A stretch of 64,000 nucleotides of DNA from Powellomyces hirtus (taxonomy: Eukaryota; Chytridiomycota; Chytridiomycetes; Spizellomycetales; Powellomycetaceae). This document shows, one piece after another, positions 1 through 11,595 of this stretch (the stretch's first letter is position 1; every line of letters begins with the position of its first letter). Location: positions 186,001-250,000 of the forward strand of contig JAHLKG010000002.1 of NCBI GenBank assembly GCA_025526995.1, given 5' to 3'. The notes beneath the pieces were generated by a model that saw only the letters and a program-made list of their open reading frames with translations, searched no databases and was not told the origin of the DNA. The translations under genes and the position numbers were made by a program.

Positions 1-515
1 CACGTCGTGGTTGACGTGGTTGATGGCGGTCATCTACGGTAGAGATGATGGGATTAGTGAATTCCGCAAGACCAGAGATCACAAAGGCGTTCAGTCATCC
101 AATTGTCGAGACCACCAGTTGATCATCAGTTGATTGCCAGCGGTTGCGGTCCGACAAAGATGACATTGCGAACAGTCCCAGTTGTGCGAATGGGGACGGA
201 AGCCAACGTACCTTTGCTTGGGGATGAGCGATGGATGATCGACAAGTCCAAACTAGGCCGGGTGTACGAGCAGCCAGCCTTTTATACAACCAGCGGCCTC
301 CAATGTGATCCGGCGCAGAAGCCCAGATGAAGTATATGCTATAAGAAGTCTCTCCCATTAATCCAAATATGGCAGCAATGAAACTGCACAGCCAGCCCAT
401 AAATCAAGTGCCTCTTGTTGCCACACCAACCTCCCCGTGAGTGAGTGAACGCTTAATTTGAGACCGTCACTCGACTCCCCCGCATTCCGCCAGAGATCGC
501 TGGTTCTTTGGCACA
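1..515. other. Left-edge region without a confident gene
   Basis: I could not assign a gene here. A plus-strand stretch at 103-330 stays open for about 75 codons, but it has no recognisable motif and no convincing start or splice context. It could be the last exon of a gene that begins left of the window. The right part should hold the promoter of the OXA1 gene that starts at 516. Confidence 0.3.
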
Positions 516-2068
516 ATGCGAACAAGAGTTGCCCAAACGCTGCACTCTTGCGCGGGGCTGTTGCCACGCCCAGCGCTTTTTGGTGCTGCTCAGAGGTATG
601 GAAGTGCGAAAGTCTGCTAGCTATGTACCGCGTGCGGATGTGCTAACGAAATTGGGGCTATAGCTTTGGTAGTCGACCGGTTATTCAATTGCACAAGCGA
701 ACTCTCCTGTCCTGCTCCCGACCGGCTAATGGCTGCACTATGCTCAATATGCACGCATTGCCGATTTCAGCGCTCCAATTGACATCCGCTCGAACATTCT
801 TCTGGTCGTCGAAACCAAAGACCGATGACAGCACCACTCTGGTTCCAGCACAGGATGCAGTTGTCGCCCCTATCCCACCAGTCCCTTCGTCCTCCGCCGC
901 CACTCCCATAACTTCGCCAACTCTCAGTGAAGCTCCCTTCAATGCGGAGCAACTGTCCTCCATCGCCGCTAATCCTTCCACAACCCCCTCATTTATCACC
1001 GACCCGTCCCTCCTTGATGCCGGACTCCAGCCCGCCATTACTTCCATATCAAAAATCGGTGACATGAGCACCCTCGGTCTGGCTCACAACGGCCCGACTG
1101 GCTGGGCTCAGAGTCTTCTGGAAGCAGTCTATGTCTCGACTGGACTGCCGTGGTGGGCCACCATCATGGTCACCACCATCATGATCCGTATTGCCCTCAC
1201 ACCCCTGACCCTAAGAGTGCAACGCACAGCGGCCAAGATGCACAACATCAGTCACGTCACCAAGCCTCTGCAGGACGAGATGCAGAAACACAAGGCTGCT
1301 GGTAACATGGTGCAGGTGCAGGCGACGTGGAACAAGCTCCAAGCAGAACACAAAAAGGCGGACGTCAACCCGTTTGGGGGACTGTGGGCTCTTGTACAAG
1401 CTCCGGTGTTCATGGCCTTCTTCTTTGGTCTGAAGGCAATGGCTGAGCTTCCTGTGCCTGGATTCCAAACCGGAGGACTGGCTTGGTTCACGGATCTGAC
1501 CCTTGCGGATCCTACATATGTCCTGCCAGTCCTTGCCAACCTGGGAATGTTGGCCGTCATGGAGGTAAAGACAAATATCTCGTCGTACCTGTAGAGGAGC
1601 GCTGTCGATGTCCTGACTATTGTCTGTCATCACTTAGTTCGGTGCTGATGTCGCTGGGCAACAGGCCAAAGGCATGAAAATGTTCATGCGTTTTGCTCTG
1701 CTCGTCTCCGTCTTTGTTACTGCTTACTTGCCATCGGTAAGGATCCGTTGGTGTTATGCATCCGAAACATTGCGTCTAACTCCTCATCCCAGGCTATCTT
1801 CATGTATTGGATATCCACCAACTTGTTCTCCCTGCTGCAAGCTCTCGCTCTGAAGCGCCCAGCTATGCGCAGATTGTGCAATATCCCAATGATGAACAGC
1901 AGCATCATCGTCCCTCCCACATCCATCTCGTCGGTCTCCAAGCTGCCTATAGGAGACTCCATGAAGATGGTCAAGCTCGCCGCCGAGCAAAGGCAGAAGC
2001 GCGCCGAGGCTTCTGCTCAGGCTGCTACCAGAATTACTCAGGCCAACAACAATAGACGTGTTAGATAG
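516..2068 (+). CDS. OXA1: Mitochondrial inner-membrane insertase Oxa1 (YidC/Oxa1/Alb3 family)
   Basis: Oxa1 inserts mitochondrially made and some imported proteins into the inner membrane. I read four exons: 516-595, 664-1564, 1638-1736 and 1793-2068. Together they give 451 codons in one frame. The first intron (596-663) has a TGCTAACG branch site at 641-648. Exon 1 supplies a basic, Arg-rich presequence (start MRTRVAQTLHSCAG) typical of matrix targeting. The YidC/Oxa1 core follows: the first core helix near TGLPWWATIMVTTIMIRIA, a basic hairpin, a PVFMAFFFGLKAMAELP helix, then a helix pair ending in AIFMYWISTNLFSLLQ across the last intron. The C-terminus is a basic, Ala/Gln-rich helix, as expected of the Oxa1 ribosome-binding tail. 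The family call is secure and all splice phases agree. Confidence 0.93.
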
Positions 2069-2231
2069 GTGGAAATATGAGTTCCCGCGTTCGCTCAATT
2101 CATCACAAATTTGCACATGAGGACGGCGAATTCGTCTGATATGTGTCTATTATTTAATACATCAATCCACTTGTGTCATATCGACCTTTGACGGTTACTA
2201 ATTCTGTGCTAAAAGCGCTCCGGCAAATCGT

Positions 2232-3560
2232 CTATTTTACATTCCTAATTTGATTCACTTTTTGCACTACTGCGGCGTCTGGCATATGCCCTCGCTCCAC
2301 CATCTCATCATACCACTTGACTGCTCCAATCGGATCCTTGCCACTGACATGAGCCCAAAAAAACTCCTGATAAGTCTGGGTATCAATTGGATAGCTCTTG
2401 CTGCGCGCCTCGAAGAGATCCACTGCTCGTTCCCGCTCGCCATGCCGGGCCAGCAGCGCCAACATGCGTGTATATGTCACACCGAGCGGGACCACAGGCA
2501 CGTCCGCAGTGCTCCGTTCTTCACAGTGCAAGAGCAGTTCTTCCCACAGTTCGCTGGCCATTTCCAGATCTTGTGCCGTTTCACAACCCGAAATCACTGC
2601 GTCGTAAGTCTCCAAGTCTACTGGGGAAGCAGCAATGCCATCCTTGATCTGTCGGAATATCGTTAACGCAGGTCCAATCTGTTTGACCGCTCCGTAGGCT
2701 TTGATCATCGCCTCGTGGACCTTTCGATCCAGACGTCCTGGAACTTCTCTCTGCACCTTCTTGTATAGTTTCACGCCTTCTTCCAGTTCCGAACACCTCC
2801 CACACGCCTCGATCATGATAGCCCACGCGTCCATGTCAGCGCGAGCACCGGGAACTTTAGCCCCCATCCGCTTCCATACCATCTGTGCGCCAGTAAAGTG
2901 CTTTGCTTGGGCATACCCCGCCAATAACAGCGTGTACGCACGAAGGTCCGGCTGGACCCCGTCCTCCAGCATCCGTTGAAACATGAGTGCACATCGTCGC
3001 GCATCGTTGTTCCGCAAATGACACAGCATGACAGCATGATAGTCGCGCAGATCCGGTTGGTGGCCGTACCGTCGCATATTCTCCATGGCCCGAGAGGCAT
3101 GCAGGGCTCCCAGCAGCGGGAGGGTATGGGTGGTGAGGTATCCCAACACCGTCGTATGGTCGTCAGCCTCCATCTGGTGCAGCGTGTCCTTGCGGAACAT
3201 TTCCTTGTAGACCTGCCAGGCGAGTCGAATGTTATGCTGCCGGAATGCATCGTGGAGGGCAAAAATCGAGGAACCGGCGACATCGATCGCTCCCGTTATG
3301 GGTCGTTTTCGCGGCCAAACTGTCCACCGTCCGGTTGTCGGCAAGAGATCTACGTCCCAGAGGGAAGCAAGCATATCGTCGTAAGGTCCTCGAGGAGGAC
3401 TCGCTGGGATTTCTGGATTCGGTGGTTGGGCTTGGGCATGTCGGAGAGGAGGGGTTGCTGTTGCGAACGGTTGTGAGGGCCCGCATCGACAGTAGCCGGT
3501 GCGGGTTTTTGTCAGTAACTTGAGCCGAAGCGACTCGTGAGAAGTCAATCGCCCAAACAT
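2232..3560 (-). CDS. Pentatricopeptide repeat (PPR) protein, probably mitochondrial
   Basis: This is a single-exon gene of 442 codons. I chose the ATG at 3558-3560 because the frame further upstream opens only on a GTG. The N-terminus (MFGRLTSHESLRLKLLTKTR) is basic and hydroxylated like a mitochondrial presequence. From about residue 110 onward there are degenerate 35-residue helix-turn-helix PPR units, for example PDLRDYHAVMLCHLRNNDAR, PDLRAYTLLLAGYAQAKHF and DLETYDAVISGCETAQDLEM. PPR proteins bind organellar RNA in a sequence-specific way and act in processing, stability or translation. The target cannot be read from the sequence. It lies head to head with the Rab-like gene, 312 bases apart. 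Confidence 0.85.
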   Translation of the reverse strand: MFGRLTSHESLRLKLLTKTRTGYCRCGPSQPFATATPPLRHAQAQPPNPEIPASPPRGPYDDMLASLWDVDLLPTTGRWTVWPRKRPITGAIDVAGSSIFALHDAFRQHNIRLAWQVYKEMFRKDTLHQMEADDHTTVLGYLTTHTLPLLGALHASRAMENMRRYGHQPDLRDYHAVMLCHLRNNDARRCALMFQRMLEDGVQPDLRAYTLLLAGYAQAKHFTGAQMVWKRMGAKVPGARADMDAWAIMIEACGRCSELEEGVKLYKKVQREVPGRLDRKVHEAMIKAYGAVKQIGPALTIFRQIKDGIAASPVDLETYDAVISGCETAQDLEMASELWEELLLHCEERSTADVPVVPLGVTYTRMLALLARHGERERAVDLFEARSKSYPIDTQTYQEFFWAHVSGKDPIGAVKWYDEMVERGHMPDAAVVQKVNQIRNVK

Positions 3561-3872
3561 GACATTTATGTGTTGAGGGGTGCTATTTGTGTAGTTCACT
3601 CCTCGACGACGACGGCGACGACGAACCTCCTCGCCAAAATCTAAAATACAGGCAGGCTGAATCTACTTTGGCTGGTTGTGGCGCACGAAAGGCTGAGCAA
3701 CACATTCTCACCTCGTCGCGCAGCTTTCCCGCAGCACCTCCATACTTTTCGCACTGTTGAAATGCGTCTTTTATAGCTGCTACACTGCCCCCCTATACCC
3801 CCGCCCTATTCAGCAATTCCAACAGCGCCAACTCCAATAGCAAGTTCTTAATCGAACACTTCTCTGTCAGCA
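3561..3872. promoter_or_regulatory. Shared promoter interval between PPR and Rab-like genes
   Basis: A 312-base gap separates two divergent start codons. It contains a TTTATAGC stretch near 3770 and a C-rich tract (GCCCCCCTATACCCCCGCCC) near 3786-3808. Regulatory function is inferred from position only. Confidence 0.3.
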
Positions 3873-4993
3873 ATGTGGGCATTCAATCGCAAGGACCCCG
3901 GCCACGACTTCCTAGTAAAACTAATGATACTCGGCGACTCGACGGTAGGAAAATCACAACTCTTCCAACGAATACTACGCAAACCCTTCTCGCACCGCTA
4001 TGCGCCGACCGTGGGAATCGACTTTGGAACGCTAACGCTGAAAATCGCCACTGGACGCATTCTGAAGGCTCAGGTATATGCCGCCAGAAAAGTCACGCTC
4101 ATGGAGGCTCACACTGACGTATTGTTTCGTTTTGATGTCAGATTGTAGATACCTCCGGCCTTGACAGCTACCGCTCGATCACACAACAATATTGGAGTCT
4201 AGCTAGCGGGGCCATAATAGTATATGATATCACGAGCCGCGACTCGTTCAACCGAGTGCGGACATGGGTGCGGGACTTCAAGAGCAAGCACGTCAACAAG
4301 ACCGTAGAGCCCGTCATCATGATTGTCGGGAACAAATCAGATGCCAAAGCGCAGCGAGAAGTTCCGACTCCGGAAGCACAGGCCTATGCGCTGGCGCAAG
4401 GGTTCCTGTTCATGGAGACCTCTGCTGCAGACAACCATAATGTCGAACTGGCCTTTACGGTCCTCCTAACGGACGTGTACTATGCGACTGTGGGATCGAA
4501 AGCCAAGGAGAGGGCCGAAGTCAACGTTACCTCACAATGGAAACCGCAGGCGCGCACCTCGTCACTATTGAACGTCGACAGGCTTATGTCGCCGCTAGCC
4601 AGCCCCACACGACCTGATCTCACTCCGCGACATAAATCGTTCGATGAACGACTGTTTGCGATGTTCAAGTGGATTGGGGGTGACAGTGACAATGACACTC
4701 CAGCCCACGAGTCGATACAGATAGATAACGAAAAACGGGGACAGCAATCTCCACCTGTTCCGGTCGTCAATGGAAGACCAAGTCCGCAGGCAGAATCCCC
4801 CGCCATGGTGCCCGAAGCAGCGGAGGGAAGCGATACATCCCCGTCGTCGCATCGCTCACATGAGCTGAGGACGGAAGCGCGGATGGGACGGCATGGAAGT
4901 AATGGGTATGATCCCGGATCACCCCTTGCAGAGATAAATACCGAAAGCATAGGCCGATTAGGAAGGTCAAAGACGACGGTTCCGCGTCGCTAA
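3873..4993 (+). CDS. Atypical Rab-like small GTPase with Leu in place of catalytic Gln and no prenylation cysteines
   Basis: There are two exons, 3873-4073 and 4142-4993, joined in phase 0 for 350 residues, much longer than a usual Rab of about 210. The nucleotide-binding motifs are clear: P-loop GDSTVGKS, a Rab-type switch I (YAPTVGIDFG), the guanine motif NKSD and an ETSA G5 motif. Switch II reads DTSGLDSYRSIT where Rab2/Rab4-type proteins read DTAGQE(S/R)FRSIT, so the catalytic Gln (Q61 of Ras) is Leu. In known Rabs that change blocks GTP hydrolysis. The last 150 residues are Ser/Pro-rich and disordered, and end in SKTTVPRR with no C-terminal Cys. Geranylgeranylation by the usual route is therefore not expected. 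It may be a constitutively GTP-bound or non-membrane Rab-like protein; partners are unknown. Confidence 0.88.
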
Positions 4994-5269
4994 TCATGTT
5001 ATCACATCTTCCTCGCACTGTTGAGAAAGCACCCCGAGCAATTCACATACATCATAATACACATACCATCCCGCCTTCTTTTTGCGGCCAAAATGGCGGC
5101 AACCCCAAATGGTTAGATTGAGTGTATGATATAAGCACTGCGCCACATGACTCCGACGAATTTGATAATTGTGGGAACTGATGAAAATGTAAGGACAAAA
5201 ACGCTGAAGTGCATAAAGCCTCTTCTCACTTTCTTTATACCATACTCATAAATAAAAGTTTTGCACCCG

Positions 5270-6848
5270 ATGGTGGGACTGACGGGAAAGGTCACAGCCG
5301 AGATTGGGGACATCGTTTGCCGGTACGTTTTTCGTTGATACTTACGAGTTCAGAACATCAGGAAACTAAAAGGTTCTACGAATCCCTCCGGATGCTTTCT
5401 CCCTCGAAGGCTGTGTCAGTATGCGAGCGAAATTAGTACGCCCAGCTCCCTGCAGGCGGCACCAACAGGTTTGGACAAACTCCACCGAAGCGCAACCGAA
5501 GTAAAACCAAACGAAGCCGCACCGACCGCCAGCGGCGCCGCTCTTCGGATGATGCTGCTGACCGACATGGAAAAGCTCACAAACCAAACCCGGAAATGCA
5601 TCTCCCTACAACAACCATCTCCTTCCTCTCCCAGCCCCCACCCCACCACCTCAATCCCACCCATCGAAATCACCACCCTTGTGCATTCTCTGGAAGCCAC
5701 AGCGCTGACAGCAGCCATCTTGCTTCCCCGAACCCGGGAGCGCGTCTTGGTCTCGGTTGCGGAGGTGTTGGCAGTCGTGAGAGCTGTGTTGGAGGGGGCG
5801 GGGGAAACGGTTCTGGTGAGGGGAATGCATGCGTTTCTGGATACGTTGGGTGCGATGGATGAGGTGGGACCGGAGGTCGATGTATGGGGACTTAAACAGG
5901 GAGTCGAGAGAGTTATCAAAAAGGCACCGGTAACGGCTCGAAAAGAGGATTTGGTGAGTTTGAAGAGAATCACATTACAGTGGGGAAGAAAAGAGCGTGA
6001 TTTTGTATAATCAGCACTGTATAAAAGTGTGCTCGCTAACTCATACATTTCTCCAGACCGTTCTCCCGACACCTTACACAACTCTCCTCACGCATCTTCA
6101 CATGCTCGAATCCTCGCAACTCCGTCTTCTCGAGCAACACGCCTCACACCACACACTCCCACTCACGCGGCAACCCACTAACATAATGCACCAACACCAC
6201 CACATGGCGACACCCAAAGTGGCACTTGCGCTCGTGAAGAAGGAATGCGAGCCTGCGCTGGCCGTGCGCCGGAAATTGGTCTTTGGCGTGGGTGGGATTG
6301 GCGGCGCGGCCAGTGGCACGGGAAGCTGGAAGTTGGGCGTGTGCAGGTTGGGAACGGGGATGATTGTGGTCTACCCGCCGCCGCCTGGAATTGGAGTGCA
6401 GGATTTGGGAACGCCCATGCGGGATCCCGAGGTAAAATGTCTGCTTACACACAAACACCACACGAAAAGCATCATTTAATGCTAATCCAATCAATCTTTC
6501 CCATTGCTCACACAATAGCCAACATCAACCCCACTTCACACGCACATTCTCCGCAACGCCAGCATCAACCGCACCTCCCCAACCGCTATCGGCGTGCACC
6601 TCCAAAACGGACTAACCCTCCTCCTCGATTTCGGCGACGCCGTGCGCAGCGCGGATTGGGAGATGGCCCTGAGACCGTACTGCGAAGGCACCGCCTCTCG
6701 GCGAGGAAGTGCGTATTCTAGCCGACCGTCTCTGGCGCGCCGCGCTGTGAGTGGAAGTATGGGCAATGTGGCGGGGACGGGTATGGGTAACGTGGAGCGA
6801 GGAAGCGGGTATTTGTCGTACCCGTCCGCTACTAGTTTTGTTATTTAG
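5270..6848 (+). CDS. Uncharacterised four-exon protein
   Basis: No family was recognised. The best model has exons 5270-5322, about 5437-5953 (acceptor at 5436 or 5445), 6057-6431 and 6519-6848. The last two introns have good donors and a GCTAACT branch site at 6035-6041, and the frames agree across all joins (about 424 residues). The start MVGLTGKVTAEIGDIVCR is the least certain part. The middle is a hydrophobic helical segment rich in Val, Leu and Ala (about 5690-5950). The C-terminal exons carry a VHLQNGLTLLLDFGDAV strand-helix segment and a Gly/Ser tail. There is no signal peptide or clear membrane helix. Confidence 0.6.
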
Positions 6849-7363
6849 ATGGAATTACAGCGTGTTGGGGAGTGGGGAAAGAACTGTCATGTCTTTCACT
6901 TGTGCATCTAATAGATTGGCATGACGCTTGCCCGCTCTCATAGCTGTCCCGTAACTTTGCTATATGTGTGACGGGCATCTTAATCATCAATCATCTTAAC
7001 ACGATTGGTGAGAGTGTCGTCAATTCTATTTGCTGATACCGTGCTACAGCTCAAATTCGAAGCATAGGCTGAACATAAATGGAAGCCTGAGCCAGTGCTG
7101 TGAACTGAATAGAAACGCCACAAACGTGCAAAATGATTCGTTGATAATTGATGAAGAACCACAAAGAAAAGTAAAAGAGTTGAACTTGGCTAAGAACGGT
7201 GAACAATAGTTTCGAGGATAGTTCCACTTAAGACGCTATACTACATGTATCATACAAGCCTGCAATGGGCAATGTACGTAACTGCCTTCCGTGTTCTTGC
7301 CCAAAATTCCAGGATTCCAGCGAGTCTCATTCACAACGAACGCACAACCTCCTGTGAAGCGTC
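6849..7363. other. Intergenic, no gene seen
   Basis: This AT-richer stretch lies between two plus-strand genes. Open frames are short and lack motifs. It presumably holds the 3' end of the preceding transcript and the promoter of the Voa1-like gene. Confidence 0.5.
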
Positions 7364-8580
7364 ATGGCTCGATATCACATTGCTCTCCTATTAGCCGCTC
7401 TCTGCGCGCAAGCCCAAGCTTCCGCTACGCCATTTCTTCTGTGGAGTGGCAAAACGTAGGATGCGGGGACGCCATCACAATCCTGCAGCTCGAGCTGAAT
7501 CCTCTGGAGCTTGGTGTGGCTGATAGTGGTATTCTTTATTTTTATTGCTTCAGATTGGCGATTCCCGATGTGTCGGATGTGATGTCCCGTTCGGAATTGA
7601 GGAATGTCGTCACCGGTGTCGGATGTGCGAAAATAAACGTGGTGTTTGAGCAGACTGATGTGAGTATTGTGTTTTCCGCGCCCACCGCCAGGTTGAGAAT
7701 ATGAATGGAATTGGGTACATCAGAAGTCGGGCAGCAGGGTGTGGGATGGAAAGAAGGATTTCAACCTGGCGAGCGTTGAGGAAAGGCAGTTGCAGAGGAT
7801 GACAACTGACGTCGGACTATTCCTCCTTATGACAACAGCTCCACCCGCTCTCGTTCAAACAAATGCACAAAACCACATCGCACCTCCGTCGGTCATTTGC
7901 CGAATCTCCCAGCAGTGCACAGGTTCTGTTTGTCCCGTCAGCCAGCTCGCTCGACGACGTCGTTTTGGGCATCAAAGACGCGTGCGGAGCCGACGTTACT
8001 GTGACTCGCCTTCAGGATGGTAAAGGATCCTAGGATGCAAGAGATTTCCCGGAAGCTTTTTGAGAAAGTCGTTTCTAATGTCGTTTGGTCATTTTGGTAG
8101 AGACCAGCATCCCAGACCTCATCGCCACGGGAAAACCTCAGATTTTGACCATCCCACTGGCGCCACCAAACACGAAAAAGAACTCGGCGGACACGACGAT
8201 TGCCCGTACGTTGGAAGCTGTCTCTAAAGCAGTCGGTTCAGACTGGATTGCAATGCTGACGGGCGTTGAATCTGAGATGCACATTGTACGTGTGAGAAGC
8301 CACGTATCATGCCCTCGTCGTATCGCATCTAGCTCTAACGATGCCATCCGCAATCTTCATTTTATAATCGCAGCTGCAAAAGCGTGCTACCGCTGCCGCC
8401 GCCTCGGTATTACCTTACAGCAAACGCCCAATCTTTCAGAAATACGTCTTCTTCAGCCCTGGATTGTTCATGTGCATCTTCGCCATGCTGCCTCTTGTCA
8501 TTGTTGCTCTCCTTGGAGTCCGCATCCTGATGACAATCCAGACTCCAACTCGGTTTGAAGTCAAGAGGAAGGAGAAGTGA
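7364..8580 (+). CDS. Voa1/Big1-like V-ATPase assembly factor (Ac45/ATP6AP1 relative)
   Basis: This is a type I membrane protein. Exon 1 (7364-7455) encodes a signal peptide (MARYHIALLLAALCAQAQAS) followed by TPFLLWSGKT, the LWS motif that opens the lumenal domain of Ac45/Big1/Voa1 proteins. Exon 2 is 7554-7659. The next exons (about 7692-8019) are not settled; one clear coding piece ends in SSLDDVVLGIKDACGADV. The last two exons are 8101-8285 and 8374-8580. The C-terminus has one membrane helix (FMCIFAMLPLVIVALLGVRI) and a short cytosolic tail ending KRKEK, a KxKxx ER-retrieval signal like that of yeast Voa1. Family members help assemble the V0 sector in the ER. The family call is firm; the central exon borders are not. 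Confidence 0.8.
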
Positions 8581-8774
8581 AGCATGGCTTGATCTAGGTG
8601 CTCTGGGACCTAATTATTGATCACGGCGCGGTTTATGCCGACGTTTTTGTTGATTCAAACAGAGCAATCTTTGCCTTCGGTGTATTGCATGTTGCTGATA
8701 TAAGTTACCCATTATGTTGCTGATATCTACATGATGCACAAAAATCTACAGACTAGATGTAAAAACGTTCTGGC

Positions 8775-11213
8775 TCACGCATCCGTTGATGCCGCCCCAC
8801 CGGCACCGTCTTCCTCGATCTCCTTTGGCCAATCCAAGTGCACTTCCACCACATCCAGCTCAAGCACCTTGGCCCATTCGACCTCCAACAGGTCCTTCAA
8901 GCACGGCTTTGTGCGCCCATTGTCGCCGTGCATGAACTCTTTAACGTACGTTCCGGCGCTCGTCCGGAGGTCGACGCGGACTTCGTCGGTCAGATCGGAA
9001 GGGTTGGATAATGGAACGGAGGGGTAGACGTGGAGGGTTTCGATCAGTTTATCACGCATGAGGTCTGCTCGTCTGCAACCAACAAGAATATTAAGGAGCC
9101 ACAGTCAGTTATCATTTACAAAAGGGCTTGTGGAAAGAACAGGTGGTTCTGTACCTTGGAACACGCGTTGGGTTCTGCTGCTTGACCTCCAAGTTTGTTA
9201 TTTGTGAGAGTTTTGTCAGTGCTTCCAGCGGTACCGGTGATGCCAATTTGACAAGCGTACTGAAAGGAGAGCTGGACATGAGCATATTGACCCGAGAGTA
9301 GAATGGGGGGAGGGGCATACATGAACTTACGTGTAACTCTTTGATTTAGTGTCGGCCGCATCCTTCAGAACTTTAGTCTCTTCCCTAAATATTGCAAGCA
9401 TCGTAAGTCCCAAATGGAGTTGAGAACCATATAACTCTTAACCCACTTTGAGATGATCTGCATGTTTCGCGCTCCGACTTTCTTGTCTGCTTCCTCATTG
9501 ATCTGGGCTTGCAGAGCAGCCATCTCAGCTGGAGTGGCTTCTACTCGTCGTGGGTTGATCAGTTCGAGATAGTAAGGACGACCGCGACCCAACATGAGCA
9601 CGTCTGCGTCTTCTCGTCCGGAAGAGTAAAACTTGTGCGCTGGGAATTGCGCAACAGCAAGTGAGAAATGGACAGAAACAGAAACCAATGCAATATGTGG
9701 TCAAGACAAAGAAGCCACATACCATCAACTCGGAAGAACTCATCGACTCTGCCAGCTACAAACTCTTCCACAGAGTGTTCTGTCATGCGGTTGCCGCCAA
9801 TGACCCATGGAGAGTTGCTAATGTGTCGTTGCAGCTTCAAATATCGACCTGGGGAGAATCGGGTGAGCACCCCGAACACACTGTTTAAACTAGGTGAGGA
9901 CAGCTACAACCTACCAGCGACATATATGGGGGTGTGAAGCAGCTCGGTTTTGACGAGGACGACGGGATTGGCGACGGGCGGAGGAGGACACATCGATGCT
10001 CTACAAATACCAAATCCATCAGACACCGTCGACTCACTGGGCAAAACGACGGTTTTGGACGTACCCACGGAAATGCTCATATGACAGTTTCTCAGCTGCT
10101 CTCGTGATCTTTTCATAAGAAATACCATTCACGACAATTATCCCCTTGTGGGGAGTGAGGTTCATTCGTCAGGAGAACACACTCGACAGATCAAAAGTCA
10201 CCTTTGACAGTGGCTATGAGGCTCCAATGCTCACCTTTTGTCTTGTTTTCTTCACTTTGAATTCCGCGTCGGGGATCTCGGTGAGGAACTTGTATTCCTC
10301 TTCCGTCTCTTTGTGTTCGAAGTGAACGCTTACAGAGAAGGGGCTCTGATGTACAGGTCGTTAGTGTTCTCGGACAAGTCTTTGGAGAAAACATCTGCTA
10401 CTCTTACATTTGCGTCGAAGGCTAGCCCCGAGACTTCCGCATATGCGTCTGCTAGCAGATACTTGAGAATCTCTTTCACTTCGATGAGCGGCTTAGCCTC
10501 TGCAGCAGTCTCGTCATTTACAACAGGAAGGTATTCCCTAAGAATATGTTACCATCAGCCCCGAGAAGATGGACACTGACGCTAAACAAAATGACCACAA
10601 CTCCAACTCACCCTAACTCGTGTGCCAAAAGAAGTTGGTATGATCTTTGACGGATGGCAAGTTGTGATGGGAGTCGCGTGCTTATGACAAACGTCTGATT
10701 TTGCACTGCCAACTTGTACTTTTGCTGGTGAAACATGTCCAATGCACCCCGACCGATTGCTTTGTGGTCGCAGTGCAAAAGTCCCAAGCAAGCAGCACAC
10801 GTTCGTCCCTTGGACAATGGCACTACGGTGATGCGAAACCTCCAAATCAGCCCTTTGATCGGGAACCCAAATTTCCGACTGCCCGGAATACCTTGCCCAA
10901 TCGTACCGTCTTCTTTCTCAACCTTCAATTTCTTCACCGCTTGCTCTCCAATTGCTTTCGTGTCTTCAACAGACGTTTCTGATTTTATTGCAGCTTTATC
11001 GTCCACTCGATGAGGCGCAGCCCAGTCATTCGTCAGATCCACGAAACTGTTATGTATCGTCCTGTCGCGCACGCCCAGAAACCGCAAGACGCACCGCGGG
11101 CAACAATGTGCCGCGAGCAGAACCGAAGCGACTTTTTCGGCATTAGACGGTATTGTGGCTGTGAATGGAATCCTATCCAGCAAGATACGAGAGGTCAAAG
11201 TCGAGGCCGCCAT
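8775..11213 (-). CDS. PUS10: tRNA pseudouridine synthase Pus10
   Basis: There are ten exons on the minus strand: 11213-10612, 10537-10408, 10345-10235, 10144-10038, 10000-9915, 9848-9723, 9639-9447, 9384-9331, 9259-9155 and 9072-8775. All joins stay in frame (603 residues). The N-terminal domain has the CCPRC zinc-binding motif followed by RFLGVRD. The catalytic domain has TPIYVAGRYLKL, then FYSSGREDADVLMLGRGR, where the Asp in the RED-D motif is the expected catalytic aspartate, then YYLELINPRR. The C-terminus has the conserved SAGTYVKEFMHGDNGRT. In archaea and animals Pus10 makes pseudouridine 54/55 in tRNA. Yeasts lack it, so its presence suits an early-diverging fungus. It is divergently transcribed from the gene at 11596. 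Confidence 0.95.
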
Positions 11214-11595
11214 TCTGAGCGCTGTTCCCAAGGTCATCCCTAGTGTTTGCAAACACCTAGATAATAATAACAATAACGCCGTGCGAAGCGTCAAAAAGAA
11301 GGCGAGGAGAGAGGAACGCAACTTCATTAGCGCCAAACGTAGTGTGATTGGATCCACATGGCGTAATCAAAGAACGGTAAGCTTGCTGACCTAACTCAAA
11401 AAACGCGTCGCTAGTGGACACTTGCAATCCACGCTTCGCAGAGAGCGGGAATCTTTCTTTTTTGCACTAACTTTATTAACCAGGGGGAGCATTGCCCGAC
11501 AACGACTGGAAACAACACAGAAGAAGAGGTTCACACATAAAAAGGACGCACTGGGCTGCTTCCCAGCCGCTGCTTTGGTCCGCCATTCAACAACG

